From Paucilactobacillus oligofermentans DSM 15707 = LMG 22743 (GTDB taxonomy: Bacteria; Bacillota; Bacilli; Lactobacillales; Lactobacillaceae): a stretch of DNA of 64,000 nucleotides. Both the position numbers and the translations under genes were made by a program. This document shows, one piece after another, positions 1-9,001 of this stretch. The notes under the pieces were generated by a model. The model was not told the DNA's origin, searched no databases, and saw only the letters and a list, made by a program, of their open reading frames with translations. The stretch covers positions 104,363 through 168,362 of the forward strand of contig NZ_AZFE01000030.1 of the NCBI RefSeq assembly GCF_001434315.1. The letters run 5' to 3'. Numbering within the stretch: the first letter of the stretch is position 1; the number at the start of each line of letters is the position of its first letter.

Positions 1-2252
1 TGTTGTTCGTAACTAGTTAATTGCTTTTGGATTGTTGTTTCATTGGTTTTCCAACTAGCTTGGCGAACTTTAAAGTCACTTTCATCTTGTTGTAACTTAG
101 TAGCTTGACGTTCAAAATCAGTCGTAAATGCCTGTAATTCTGCCAACTCACTATTTAACTCGTTAACACTACCTAATTTTGAATATTGTTGAGTAATTGT
201 ATCAATTGAAGATTGACTGGTACTGATTGAATTTTCTTGAACCGTAATTTGCGTTTTATTTTCAGCAATATCCTGTAATATTTTTTCATTTTGATCATTT
301 AGTATTTTAATTTCAATACTAATTAATCCACGTTGCTGGTCATTAGTATCAATTAGCTGACTTTGTTCATCAAACACCATCGTAATTTTTGATTGGTCAT
401 ATTCATTTGGTAATTCAGTATTATATTGAGATTTCCAAACTTTTTTAAACTCAAGATATGACTTAGTTAACTGCTCATTTAACGAATTAACTTTGGTCTT
501 TATTTGTTTTAGTTCGTTATTCGTTTGATCTAACTGATTGACTAAAACCGCTAAATTTTTAGTATCAACATTCTTTTGTTGTTCAAGCTCTTCAACTGCA
601 TTAATTTGGTCCCGAATATCAGCTTGATCAACGTGTTGATGTGCTTGATTATTGCCATCATAAATAGCATTACAAACAACACATGGTTCACCTTCAACCA
701 ATTCGCTTTGTAGTAGTGAAATCATTAATTCCTGACGTTTAGCTTTACCTTGTTCAAACGCTGAACTACTTTGTTTAAGCTGGGCTGTTAATTCATCATG
801 CTTAGCAGTCTGTTCACTTTGTTGTTTTTCTAGTTTAGTTTGATGTGTCAAACTAGCTTCGAGGTTATCTGCAACTAACTTAACTTCCTTAGCAACTTCT
901 TGGCTTTGACTAAGTTGTAACCGAGCAGCATTCGTTTCTGGAATTGATGCTAACTTACCTTGCAACTCTTCTTGTTGTTTTTGAGCTTGTTCTAAGGATA
1001 ACTGTTTTCTGTGTCCACTTTTGGTTAATTCATCAAGTAGCTTGGCTGCCGTTGATTTCGTACTCTGATATTCAACTAATTGTTTAACAGCTGGTAATAA
1101 CTCCGCTGTGATTAATTGTTCTTGGGTAGTGGCTTGTTGATATTTATCTTCGGACGATTTGATTGTAACTTTTTGCTTAGCTACTTGTACTTCAAGTTCA
1201 GTTAATTTAGTGTTTTCATCGACTTGCTTCGTCTGACTTATCTCAAGCTCTGCTTTTTCTTTATCTAATCGTTGAACTTCATCAACAGGTTTTACTTGTT
1301 GATTTAACCATTGAACACGCTGTAAATCTTTTCTTAACTGCTTTATTTTTGAAGCTTGACCCATTAGTTCAGTTAACTTTAATTTTTCTTGTTGTAATTG
1401 TTTAAACTTATTAGTTAATTGTTCAGCTTGTCGTTGATTCTCAAGTGACGTATTACGTTCACGTTCAACGACAACTAATTTTTGATGTACGTCCTGATTA
1501 ATTTTAGTATCATGCTCAATCTTAGTCTGTAATAACTTAAATTGATCACTGACTGGTGCTTCATTGTCGTAGGTTTCATCATCCCAATCAATCCCTTTAA
1601 AAATCGTTTTTAATTCAACTTGGTCACTTTCAATTGAACTACCTTGTAATTTTTGTTGTGCGGCTAATCGGTCACTAAAAGATTGATAAATTTCCGTGCC
1701 AAATAAAGTTCGTAAAATATCTTCCTTGTCATCACTGGCTGATCCTAAGAATTTACGAAACTGATTTTGCGGTAAGATAATAATTTGTCGAAATTGCTTT
1801 GCATTCAAATGAAGCATCTCAATAATGGCATCATTCACTTCATTTAATTTAGCTCCTAAAGCTGATATTTCTAGTTGTAAGTCATGGTCAACTTCTGCAA
1901 ATTGAGCCGTTGAACCTTTTTTTGTTGTATCATTTTCATCTTTAGGATTCTTCTTCAAGATGTCTTGTTCAGGCGTACGACTAACTTTATAGTACTTACC
2001 ATTATGTTCAAACCAGAATTTAACTTCAGTCAGGCTGTGTCCATCAGCGAATTCGCTCCGCATCTCTTTTGCATTTCGGTCAATTTCTTTATCACCAAAC
2101 AGTGCATAAGTCATGGCATCAAAAATTGTTGTTTTACCAGCACCCGTATCGCCAGAAATTAAAAATAAATTAGCTTCTTTAAAATGGTCAAAATCAATCT
2201 CAGCGGTTTCAAATGGACCAAAGTTATTTAACGCAATTTTTAATGGTCGCAT
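1..2252 (-). CDS. sbcC: Exonuclease subunit SbcC (3' part outside window)
   Basis: Large ATPase subunit of the SbcCD (Rad50/Mre11-type) nuclease, which opens DNA hairpins and processes blocked ends. The reading frame starts with ATG at 2250-2252 and runs leftward off the window, giving about 750 residues of a family usually a little over 1000. Visible are the N-terminal strand MRPLKIALNNFGPFE, a Walker A GDTGAGKTT near residue 35, a Q-loop (ILPQNQFRKFL) near residue 150, long Gln/Leu/Lys-rich coiled coil, and the zinc-hook CVVC encoded at 672-683. The second coiled-coil arm follows; the C-terminal Walker B/signature half is missing only because of the window edge. The start abuts the sbcD stop codon (2253), so the two genes are co-transcribed and probably translationally coupled. 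Confidence 0.95.
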   Translation of the reverse strand, partial: MRPLKIALNNFGPFETAEIDFDHFKEANLFLISGDTGAGKTTIFDAMTYALFGDKEIDRNAKEMRSEFADGHSLTEVKFWFEHNGKYYKVSRTPEQDILKKNPKDENDTTKKGSTAQFAEVDHDLQLEISALGAKLNEVNDAIIEMLHLNAKQFRQIIILPQNQFRKFLGSASDDKEDILRTLFGTEIYQSFSDRLAAQQKLQGSSIESDQVELKTIFKGIDWDDETYDNEAPVSDQFKLLQTKIEHDTKINQDVHQKLVVVERERNTSLENQRQAEQLTNKFKQLQQEKLKLTELMGQASKIKQLRKDLQRVQWLNQQVKPVDEVQRLDKEKAELEISQTKQVDENTKLTELEVQVAKQKVTIKSSEDKYQQATTQEQLITAELLPAVKQLVEYQSTKSTAAKLLDELTKSGHRKQLSLEQAQKQQEELQGKLASIPETNAARLQLSQSQEVAKEVKLVADNLEASLTHQTKLEKQQSEQTAKHDELTAQLKQSSSAFEQGKAKRQELMISLLQSELVEGEPCVVCNAIYDGNNQAHQHVDQADIRDQINAVEELEQQKNVDTKNLAVLVNQLDQTNNELKQIKTKVNSLNEQLTKSYLEFKKVWKSQYNTELPNEYDQSKITMVFDEQSQLIDTNDQQRGLISIEIKILNDQNEKILQDIAENKTQITVQENSISTSQSSIDTITQQYSKLGSVNELNSELAELQAFTTDFERQATKLQQDESDFKVRQASWKTNETTIQKQLTSYEQ

Positions 2253-3419
2253 CTAGTTTTCCTCCGCTTTTCTTAATTCAGTTAAGGTTTGCTCAACAAT
2301 TTTAACTTGTTTGGTTGATAGCTCATCATCAGTCACTTCACGATAAAATTCGCCGACGACATCTTCTTCGGCTTGTCCTTTGGCTTGAATCGCAAACTTA
2401 GTCTTGGTGTTATCGGTTAATTTGGGTAAGTTGTAATTAATTTCAACGACATCCCCATAAATATTACTCAATGTTGCTCTGGCTTCACGAGCACCAATCC
2501 CATCGATTGTGATACTGAACCAGTTCTTACCATTTCGTTCATATTGCTCATAAAATTCAGGTTGAATTAATTCGTCATAGCTTCCTTTCAGAACAATTAA
2601 ATCTTTCCCCGTGACGATTGGTTTCCAATCCGTTGTCACACCATCTTCGTTGATATTAACAATGAAACACCCTTTTTCAGACTGCGCTTCTTTGGTATTA
2701 AATTTAACTGGTGAACCCGCATACTGCATTTTGGGATTAGGACTAGCTTGCTTTAAATGAATATGTCCCAAGGCAACATAGTCAAAATCATTAAATAAAG
2801 CTGCTGGAACCCCTTTTAATCCACCAACGCGTGAATTGGTCTCAGATGTAAATTGATAGTCATCATTGCCTGATCCTGTAACGTTAAAATGAGTCACTAA
2901 AAGATGCTGCTTATTATCTATAAATTGAGCAACTAAATCAGGAACTATTTTAGCCATAACTTGTTCAATAGTTGAATAATTAGCAGCTTGTTCTTCTGGA
3001 ATTTGATAATACGTTCTGGCTTCCAACGGATCTAAAAATGGTAATAAAAAAATTTGTGCTTCATCAGTTTCGATTGGTGTGAAAGCACCAGCTAAACTGG
3101 TATTTAAAAATAATTTAGTCTGCTCTCGCCATTCATGTCCGGCACCTAATCTTGTAGCACCGTCATGATTACCAGAAACTGCATAAATTGGAAAGTTTTT
3201 ATCTAAATTTAGTTCTCGTAACATTGATTCCAATGCATTCACTGCGGAAGTTGGTGCAATTGCCCGGTCATATAAGTCACCAGCAATAATAATACCGTCG
3301 ACTTTTTCATCAACAGCAATCTTTACAATTTGATGAAAGGCATGCCACTGTTCTTCTAGTAGTGAATATTCACCTAGTTCTTTCCCAATATGCCAATCTG
3401 CGGTATGCAGTAATTTCAT
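2253..3419 (-). CDS. sbcD: Exonuclease subunit SbcD
   Basis: Mn-dependent nuclease subunit of the SbcCD complex. The 388-residue protein begins MKLLHTADWHIGKELGE and shows the calcineurin-like phosphoesterase motifs in order: D-x-H (residues 7-9), GDLYDR (about 47-52), GNHD (about 82-85) and the later GHIH (about 217-220). Length is normal for Firmicutes SbcD. The gene is first in a two-gene operon with sbcC immediately downstream. Cytoplasmic. The assignment rests on motif content plus the sbcC neighbour. Confidence 0.96.
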   Translation of the reverse strand: MKLLHTADWHIGKELGEYSLLEEQWHAFHQIVKIAVDEKVDGIIIAGDLYDRAIAPTSAVNALESMLRELNLDKNFPIYAVSGNHDGATRLGAGHEWREQTKLFLNTSLAGAFTPIETDEAQIFLLPFLDPLEARTYYQIPEEQAANYSTIEQVMAKIVPDLVAQFIDNKQHLLVTHFNVTGSGNDDYQFTSETNSRVGGLKGVPAALFNDFDYVALGHIHLKQASPNPKMQYAGSPVKFNTKEAQSEKGCFIVNINEDGVTTDWKPIVTGKDLIVLKGSYDELIQPEFYEQYERNGKNWFSITIDGIGAREARATLSNIYGDVVEINYNLPKLTDNTKTKFAIQAKGQAEEDVVGEFYREVTDDELSTKQVKIVEQTLTELRKAEEN

Positions 3420-3876
3420 CGAATCGTTCCTCCATATTTAATGCTTAATATACGTTCAAATTATATATGTTAGGTTAAGTTTACCAATATTGTAGGAAGA
3501 CATAAACAAGAAAAGAGTTACATATTAATTCACCACGTATTGGATGAATTAACAAAAACTTTAAGATTATTTATTACACTGAACAATATATATACTTACT
3601 TTTTCATTTTTAACCTAACTTCATAAGGATATCAATATGTTTCTACCAAAATTATACATATAATGTATAATTAAATTTGAAGAATATACATAAACTAAAT
3701 TTAATTTATATTTTAAATTACACAAATCAAAAATAAATAAGTATAAAAATGATAGTCGCATAGCATTGAAGCCGATTAATGTTTTTATGATAATTTATAA
3801 ATAGACCACCTATATATTTTTTATGTCCAAAATCTAACGACTAAAAACTTTGATAATATCTTTGGAGGATAACTTT
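3420..3876. other. AT-rich intergenic region upstream of sbcD
   Basis: About 450 bases, strongly AT-rich, with no convincing open frame. It separates the divergent sbcDC operon and the rightward gene at 3877, so it should hold both promoters. One imperfect inverted repeat is visible at about 3523-3551 (TTAATTCA ... TGAATTAA arms). It has no T-run after it, so it is not an obvious terminator. I see no RNA gene. Confidence 0.5.
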
Positions 3877-4518
3877 ATGTACACATTTCTATCTTTAATA
3901 TTTTTTATTTCATTTATAACATTTATTGTTTATTTAGTTGCTTTAATTACAAGTAAAGTAACTCATAAAACTAATTTTTCAACTAAGAAAATAACTCTAA
4001 TAATTCTTGGAGTATCATTTATCTCATTAATATTTACTATTGCAATACAACCAAAAACTACTAGTACAGTTGAATCATCTTCGAGTTCAATAAGTAGTAA
4101 AAAAGCAGCATCTAGCAGTCAACTTGCTAAAAAAGAATCAAAAAAAGCCGCTGCTAAATTAGCTTCTAGTAAAAAAGAATCCTCTACAAAGGAATCTATT
4201 AGTAAAGCTTCTAGTAAAAAAGAATCTGCTAGCTTTGAATCATCATATGAAGCAGCCTCTGCAAGCACAAAAGCTGCGTCAATAAGTCAAGCTGAAGCTG
4301 CATCAATAAATGCCAAACAAGCTGTTTCAAATACTCAACAATCAAATAATACGGATAAAGTTGAAGCTGGTGCATCTCAACAAATAATTGGAAATGTCCA
4401 AAGCCACATTTATCATGTTCCTGGTCAAGCAGGTTATTCAATGAATGCATCAAATGCCATTTATTTTAATAGTGAGGCTGATGCACAAGCTGCAGGATAC
4501 AGAAGATCATTACGTTAA
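3877..4518 (+). CDS. Membrane-anchored Ser/Ala/Lys-rich protein with C-terminal Ada-like module
   Basis: Unknown function. The ATG at 3877 is preferred over an upstream in-frame ATG (3850) because GGAGG sits at about 3862-3866. The 213-residue product has two hydrophobic segments (about residues 3-25 and 35-55), then about 100 residues dominated by Ser, Ala and Lys, then a compact C-terminal module (IIGNVQSHIYHVPG ... NAIYFNSEADAQAAGYR). That module resembles the short metal-binding fold shared with Ada N-termini, but the usual Cys ligands are absent here. The likely topology is a membrane hairpin with an extended low-complexity linker presenting the module. It is followed 33 bases later by the DUF898 gene, probably in the same transcript. 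Confidence 0.7.
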   Translation: MYTFLSLIFFISFITFIVYLVALITSKVTHKTNFSTKKITLIILGVSFISLIFTIAIQPKTTSTVESSSSSISSKKAASSSQLAKKESKKAAAKLASSKKESSTKESISKASSKKESASFESSYEAASASTKAASISQAEAASINAKQAVSNTQQSNNTDKVEAGASQQIIGNVQSHIYHVPGQAGYSMNASNAIYFNSEADAQAAGYRRSLR

Positions 4519-4551
4519 AAAATTTAAATATAACTTTGGGGGAATTATTTT

Positions 4552-4878
4552 ATGGAAACTAGATACGGAAGAACTTCATTTTTTGATGGAGGATTATTGC
4601 AATATATCGGATGGTCAATTATTGGTACGGCTATTACTATATTTACTTTAGGAATTTGCTATCCTTGGGCACTAACAATGCTTTACGGATGGAAAATAAA
4701 TCATACTGTAATCGAAGGTCGTCGAATGGCATTCCATGGATCAGCGGTGGGACTATTTGGTAATTGGATCAAATGGTTACTTTTAACAATTATTACAATT
4801 GGCATTTACGGCTTTTGGGTATTCATTAAATTAGAAAACTGGAAAGCTCAAAATACCACCTTCTTGAATCAAAACTAA
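4552..4878 (+). CDS. DUF898-family small membrane protein
   Basis: 108-residue protein with ATG at 4552 preceded by GGGGG at about 4538-4542. It has two hydrophobic stretches (about residues 17-42 and 73-92) separated by a basic loop (KINHTVIEGRRMAFHGSAVGLFGNWIKW). The alternation of a G-rich helix with W/F-rich boundaries and a conserved R-R-M-x-F-x-G element is what I associate with the DUF898/YjgN family, here in a short form. No enzymatic role is known for the family. It lies downstream of the low-complexity membrane protein and ends just before a bidirectional terminator. Confidence 0.7.
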   Translation: METRYGRTSFFDGGLLQYIGWSIIGTAITIFTLGICYPWALTMLYGWKINHTVIEGRRMAFHGSAVGLFGNWIKWLLLTIITIGIYGFWVFIKLENWKAQNTTFLNQN

Positions 4879-4896
4879 AAAATAATATTTAACAAA

Positions 4897-4944
4897 AAAT
4901 AGCGTACTAATATGCTGATTTAACAACATTTTAGCACGCTATTT
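4897..4944. terminator. Bidirectional intrinsic terminator
   Basis: A 14-base stem (AAATAGCGTACTAA pairing with TTAGCACGCTATTT, one wobble) with A/T runs on both sides. It can end the rightward DUF898 transcript and the leftward tRNA-Gly transcript. Confidence 0.75.
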
Positions 4945-4961
4945 AATTTAACCTAAATTAA

Positions 4962-5032
4962 AGCGAATGACGAGAATCGAACTCGCGACACAAGCTTGGG
5001 AAGCTTGAATTTTACCACTAAACTACATTCGC
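4962..5032 (-). tRNA. tRNA-Gly (anticodon CCC)
   Basis: Cloverleaf of 71 nt. Acceptor GCGAATG pairs with CATTCGC, the D-arm is GTTT AGTGGTA AAAT, the anticodon stem CAAGC/GCTTG is perfect around loop TTCCCAA, and the T-loop is TTCGATT. The 7-nt loop puts CCC at positions 34-36, which reads GGG. This is a minor glycine isoacceptor, not the common UCC or GCC type. It stands alone, outside the rRNA-linked cluster. Confidence 0.85.
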
Positions 5033-5087
5033 ATTTACTCAATAACAAATAATAGTATAGCATACCCAAGCCTGTTATTAAACGGAA

Positions 5088-5327
5088 TTATTCAATAATT
5101 TCCGTTTCACTCTTACGTACAATTGCACGTTTGTTTAATTCACTCACAGCCATATCATCGGCAGGATCATTTTCTTTAATTGCGACTAAAATTGAGTTTT
5201 CATAAACCTTCTCAACTTCTCCAACAAAATCATTTTCAATTGTGCCAAATTTAACACATTTAACTCGCATGCCTAATTTAAACTTCTCTTCAACCTCAAT
5301 TGCCTCGGTATTCTCTGCTTCAGCCAT
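5088..5327 (-). CDS. DUF2187-like (YkvS-type) small protein
   Basis: 79 residues if started at the ATG ending at 5327 (MAEAENTEAIEV), which has GGGGGT about 9 bases upstream. A longer frame starting at 5354 lacks a better site. After an acidic N-terminus comes a KOW/SH3-like barrel pattern: LGMRVKCVKFG, then DFVGEVEKVYENSILV, then AIVRKSETEII. This matches my memory of the DUF2187 family of Firmicutes, whose function is not established. Cytoplasmic. Monocistronic in appearance, between a tRNA and the MATE exporter gene. Confidence 0.65.
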   Translation of the reverse strand: MAEAENTEAIEVEEKFKLGMRVKCVKFGTIENDFVGEVEKVYENSILVAIKENDPADDMAVSELNKRAIVRKSETEIIE

Positions 5328-5391
5328 TACAATTACCCCCATGAATTTAATCAAGTTATAGTAACAAATATAACGGACTTAAGCAACCCAT

Positions 5392-6750
5392 TTATTCACG
5401 TTCTTGTTGATCCTTCATACTTTGCAAGTTATGAAGGGATTTAATTGCTCGCAAATATGAACTAGTTAATACCACCATTGAACCAAACCAAGCTAACGGA
5501 TTGGCAAAACAAGCTCCTGCATATCCCATTGCCCCAGTTAGCACTAAACCAGCAAAGGCCCGCATTACTAATTCCGCTATTCCCGCAATTGTTGGTACGA
5601 CACTTTTACCCAAACCTTGTAGGGTATACCGAATGATAAATAGAATTGCTAGTAACCAATACGATATGCCGACAATATTGAAGTAAATTTGGCTCAACTT
5701 CAATACCTCAGTTTCTCCACTACCAACAAACAGCATTACAACGTATTTACCACCGATAATAATTAAAAATCCAACCACAACACTAAATGAAATCGAAGCA
5801 ATTAATGACTGCTTAACCCCTTTTATAATACGATCGTATTCTTTCGCTCCAAAATTTTGAGCGGCAAACGTTGCCATTGTAATCCCAAATGACATCATTG
5901 GTAACGTAGCTAACTGGTCAACCTTCGAAGCAGCAGTTGTGGCTGCAACTGAGGTCGTTCCTAAGCTATTTAATGCGGCTGCCATAATCATTGATCCCAT
6001 TGAAATTATTGACGACTGAAAGGCCATTGGCAAGCCAAATTTAAGTTGTGTCTTCATTTCAGCAATGCAACCAACAAAATCAACTTTGTGTAGCTGCAAC
6101 ATTGGAAAACTACGATAAATATAAATTACACATAAAACCCCAGAAATAACTTGTGAAATTACCGTTGCCCAAGCAGCGCCTTTAACACCCCAATGGAAAA
6201 CTAAAATAAATAGTAACTCAAGAATGACATTGACCACCGTTCCAATCATCAAAAACCATAATGGCGTTTTTGAATCACCTAGTGCCCGAATTTCATTACT
6301 TAAAAAGTTAAACGCCATCGTTGCAAAAATCCCAATAAAAATGACTGAGATAAATTGCTTGGCTTGTGTGTAAATTTCAGGTGGTGTTTCCATCACGTGT
6401 AAAATTGGATCAATAAATGTCAACGTTAATACGGTCATAATTATTGTAAATATTAAACTAACGACTAATCCTGCCGCAAAGCTCCGTCTAACAGCCCGAT
6501 AATCTCGTGCTCCAAATCGAGTCGCCGTTACAATCGAAAGTCCGGTTGTAAGTCCAGTTGATAAGCCAATAATTAAATAATTTAGACTCCCTGTTGCCCC
6601 AACAGCAGCTAATGCATCAACACCCAATGTTTGTCCAACAATTAAAATATCTGAAAAGTTATATAATTGTTGAAAGAGATTCCCAATAAATAGTGGAAAA
6701 GTAAAAAGTAATATTAATTTTAATGGGTTTCCTTTAGTTAAGTCTTTCAT
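5392..6750 (-). CDS. MATE-family multidrug/toxin efflux transporter
   Basis: Cation-coupled exporter of the MATE (MOP superfamily) type, 452 residues with about 12 hydrophobic segments arranged as two six-helix halves. The N-terminus MKDLTKGNPLKLILLF and the TFPLFIGNLFQQLYNFSD motif are typical of the DinF/NorM-like group in Gram-positives. I use the ATG at 6748-6750 because GAGGAG lies 4-9 bases before it; the upstream in-frame ATG overlaps that site. Substrate cannot be read from sequence. Single gene with its own upstream region. Confidence 0.9.
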   Translation of the reverse strand: MKDLTKGNPLKLILLFTFPLFIGNLFQQLYNFSDILIVGQTLGVDALAAVGATGSLNYLIIGLSTGLTTGLSIVTATRFGARDYRAVRRSFAAGLVVSLIFTIIMTVLTLTFIDPILHVMETPPEIYTQAKQFISVIFIGIFATMAFNFLSNEIRALGDSKTPLWFLMIGTVVNVILELLFILVFHWGVKGAAWATVISQVISGVLCVIYIYRSFPMLQLHKVDFVGCIAEMKTQLKFGLPMAFQSSIISMGSMIMAAALNSLGTTSVAATTAASKVDQLATLPMMSFGITMATFAAQNFGAKEYDRIIKGVKQSLIASISFSVVVGFLIIIGGKYVVMLFVGSGETEVLKLSQIYFNIVGISYWLLAILFIIRYTLQGLGKSVVPTIAGIAELVMRAFAGLVLTGAMGYAGACFANPLAWFGSMVVLTSSYLRAIKSLHNLQSMKDQQERE

Positions 6751-6915
6751 TTTTCTCCTCATAATATACTACGAATACAACTTCACACATTCTACTCGTA
6801 AGCTAATTTATCTTCAAGAAAAGATTATATTATTTTTTCAATAATTATATAGATTTTAGTTTATCTAACGAGTTAAGTAGTGCTAGACTGGGATTAATTT
6901 AAACGAGGTGCTGTT

Positions 6916-7251
6916 ATGATTCTTATTATTCTAAATTGTCTGCTGTTAACGCTCCTATTTATTGCAGCGATCATTGGCTTAAAAGCTAAGAACCTTAAAA
7001 AAACTAAAAACTGGCTCGTTATTAGTCGGATTATTTATCTCTCATTACTAGTTGGTCGTGTCTTAATTAGTTACCATTTAACAAACTTGGCGCCCTTACC
7101 AGTTTCCATTAAACTACTCTTAGTGATTTTATTGATTATTCTTATTGAATTATTTTTCGCCAAAAAGCAATCACAAGCCATTAACTGGCAAACATTTGTG
7201 ATTTTAAGTGGTGCTTTCATCACTACATTATTAATTAATATTTTCGTTTAA
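6916..7251 (+). CDS. YisL-like (DUF1516) membrane protein
   Basis: 111-residue protein with four hydrophobic segments (about residues 2-22, 35-50, 65-82, 93-110) and short basic loops. ATG at 6916 with GAGGTG about 8 bases upstream. The size, four-helix layout and the lysine-rich first loop fit the DUF1516/YisL family of Firmicutes, which has no known function. The match is by pattern, not by a strong motif. It ends at a bidirectional terminator shared with the folate operon. Confidence 0.55.
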   Translation: MILIILNCLLLTLLFIAAIIGLKAKNLKKTKNWLVISRIIYLSLLVGRVLISYHLTNLAPLPVSIKLLLVILLIILIELFFAKKQSQAINWQTFVILSGAFITTLLINIFV

Positions 7252-7253
7252 AA

Positions 7254-7280
7254 AAGATGTAAGCAATTTGCTTACATCTT
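7254..7280. terminator. Bidirectional intrinsic terminator
   Basis: A 13-base perfect stem (AAGATGTAAGCAA / TTGCTTACATCTT) with a one-base centre, followed by a T-rich run on the plus strand and preceded by A's. It ends both the rightward YisL-like gene and the leftward folate operon. Confidence 0.85.
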
Positions 7281-7286
7281 TATTTT

Positions 7287-8408
7287 TTATCGATGCCAAA
7301 AGGCAGTATTAATCGTATCTAACATTTTAACTAATTGGACAGTTTCCTTAACATCGTGGACCCGTAAGATTCGTCCACCATGCAAATACATAAAGCTTTC
7401 AGCAATCAAAGTAACTGATAACCGATCTTCCTTAGCTAAATTAAATAGCTTAGCTCCAAACCCTTTTCTTGAAATGGCTACCATAATTGGTCGATTCAAG
7501 TAGTTTAGCTGATCTAAATTACGCATCATTGCATAATCTTGATAACCATCAGCAACTTTGGCATATCCGATACCTTGATCCAACGCAATTCGTGCAATTG
7601 CAATTCCCGCATTCGTTAAATCACTTAAGTTTTGTTCAAAAAACTTCGTCATTTCTTCGGTTAAATCATGATATTCAACATCACGACTACTATGCATTGT
7701 TAATAATCCAACGTTACTGTTCTTCATTAATTCAAGTTTACGGTTATCGTCAGTAAAGGCATTCACATCATTAATGATATCAACTCCTAACTCGACTACC
7801 GCCTTCATAACCTCATATTTGTAAGTATCGACGGCAATTACGATTTGAGGAAATGATTTTTGAATCAGCTTAATCGAAGGTGCAATTCGCTTAATTTCTT
7901 CTTCTGGTTCAACTTCGACAAACCCACCTGGTCTAGTTGTTTGTCCACCAACTTCAATCACATTAGCCCCATCAGCGACCATTTTTTCCACTTGCTTAAA
8001 TGCAGCTTCTTGATCAAAATAAGCGCCCCCATCATAAAATGAATCTGGCGTTACGTTTAATATCCCATAAATTAATGGTGTTTCAGAAACGTTCAAATTG
8101 AAACGACCAGCTTGCCAAATAACCGCATGATTTTGAACAATTTTTTGTAATTGTTCTTGAATATCTAAATCATTAATTCGCTCTTTAAATGTTGAAATGG
8201 CACTTAATTGTATTATACATGTAAGTGAAAAGCCATCGAAATTATATATTGCATCAAATTGTTTCAAAATAACTATTAATGATTCAACGTTCTCTGAAGA
8301 CAGCTCTGTAAACTCAAGAATAATTTGTTGTTGTCGATTTGTTAAATCACTAAAAACAGTATTCACAAATTCATTTTCAGTTACTACTTGCTTTTCACTT
8401 AGTTTCAT
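7287..8408 (-). CDS. folP: Dihydropteroate synthase with N-terminal extension
   Basis: Joins 6-hydroxymethyl-dihydropterin diphosphate and p-aminobenzoate to dihydropteroate. The TIM-barrel part carries GILNVTPDSFYDGG (about residues 114-127), the pterin site GGQTTRPGG, VDTYK, INDVNAF and the C-terminal RVHDV. The protein has 373 residues, about 90-110 more than minimal DHPS. The N-terminal extension shows no DHPS motif and resembles the long form found in other lactobacilli. Last gene of the folate operon; its ATG overlaps the stop of the preceding Ham1-type gene as TAATG, implying translational coupling. Confidence 0.95.
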   Translation of the reverse strand: MKLSEKQVVTENEFVNTVFSDLTNRQQQIILEFTELSSENVESLIVILKQFDAIYNFDGFSLTCIIQLSAISTFKERINDLDIQEQLQKIVQNHAVIWQAGRFNLNVSETPLIYGILNVTPDSFYDGGAYFDQEAAFKQVEKMVADGANVIEVGGQTTRPGGFVEVEPEEEIKRIAPSIKLIQKSFPQIVIAVDTYKYEVMKAVVELGVDIINDVNAFTDDNRKLELMKNSNVGLLTMHSSRDVEYHDLTEEMTKFFEQNLSDLTNAGIAIARIALDQGIGYAKVADGYQDYAMMRNLDQLNYLNRPIMVAISRKGFGAKLFNLAKEDRLSVTLIAESFMYLHGGRILRVHDVKETVQLVKMLDTINTAFWHR

Positions 8409-9001
8409 TAAGCTACCCCAATCTTTTCAATTAAATTTTGAATTGCTTTCGTACGATGTAGTAATCGTAATTTTTGACTATCTGGTAATTCAGCTAGTGT
8501 TTTTCCACTATTTAAATCTTTTAAAATTAAATCAAAACTACTACCATTATTCCCTGCTTCATTAAATGCTATTTCACCATTAAATTGACCGACACCGATA
8601 TATTCTTCAGCTAATCCTACCATTGCCAAATAACTCAGCATTTTAACGCCTCGTGATTTACCATCGACAAGTTTAATAATATGCCGATTTAATTGATCTA
8701 AATCACGATATTCGCTTAGTTCACGTGCCGTAGTAACTCCGAATTGATCTGGATATGCTTCTAATATCATTCCAGAATCATCCGCCACAACTAATTCATT
8801 AGGCAATAATTTAGCAATAAAACGCGCTTTAACTAATGCATTGCTTCCATAATCATCTGTTCCTTCATTTGGAAATTCAACTTTAGCTATTAAATCTAAA
8901 TATGAAATTGCTTGATACCCACAGAAGTTAAAACATTGAATTAGTTCTACCGTTTTAAAATGATTATTAGAAGCAATCACGAATGGTTGTTTTAATTCCA
9001 T
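8408..9001 (-). CDS. Ham1/RdgB-type nucleoside triphosphate pyrophosphatase in the folate operon
   Basis: Homologue of the XTP/ITP (Ham1) pyrophosphatases, 197 residues. Visible motifs are ASNNHFKTVEL (substrate loop, S-x-N-x-x-K), SNALVKARF, VADDSGM, and HRTKAIQNL near the C-terminus. It is divergent: the usual ENA becomes SNA and the usual GYDP segment reads SSFDL. Position inside the folate operon, coupled by TAATG overlaps to folC and folP, suggests it removes diphosphate from dihydroneopterin triphosphate, a step for which no other enzyme is seen here. As I recall, the same gene (xtp3) occupies this place in L. plantarum. Role in folate synthesis is inference. Confidence 0.85.
   Translation of the reverse strand: MELKQPFVIASNNHFKTVELIQCFNFCGYQAISYLDLIAKVEFPNEGTDDYGSNALVKARFIAKLLPNELVVADDSGMILEAYPDQFGVTTARELSEYRDLDQLNRHIIKLVDGKSRGVKMLSYLAMVGLAEEYIGVGQFNGEIAFNEAGNNGSSFDLILKDLNSGKTLAELPDSQKLRLLHRTKAIQNLIEKIGVA

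Noticed and set aside
3523..3551. Inverted repeat near sbcD as a terminator
   Set aside because: No T-run on either strand and no gene ending there.
8197..8565. 122-codon plus-strand frame overlapping folP and the Ham1-type gene
   Set aside because: It is antisense to two well-supported, coupled genes, with no initiation site.
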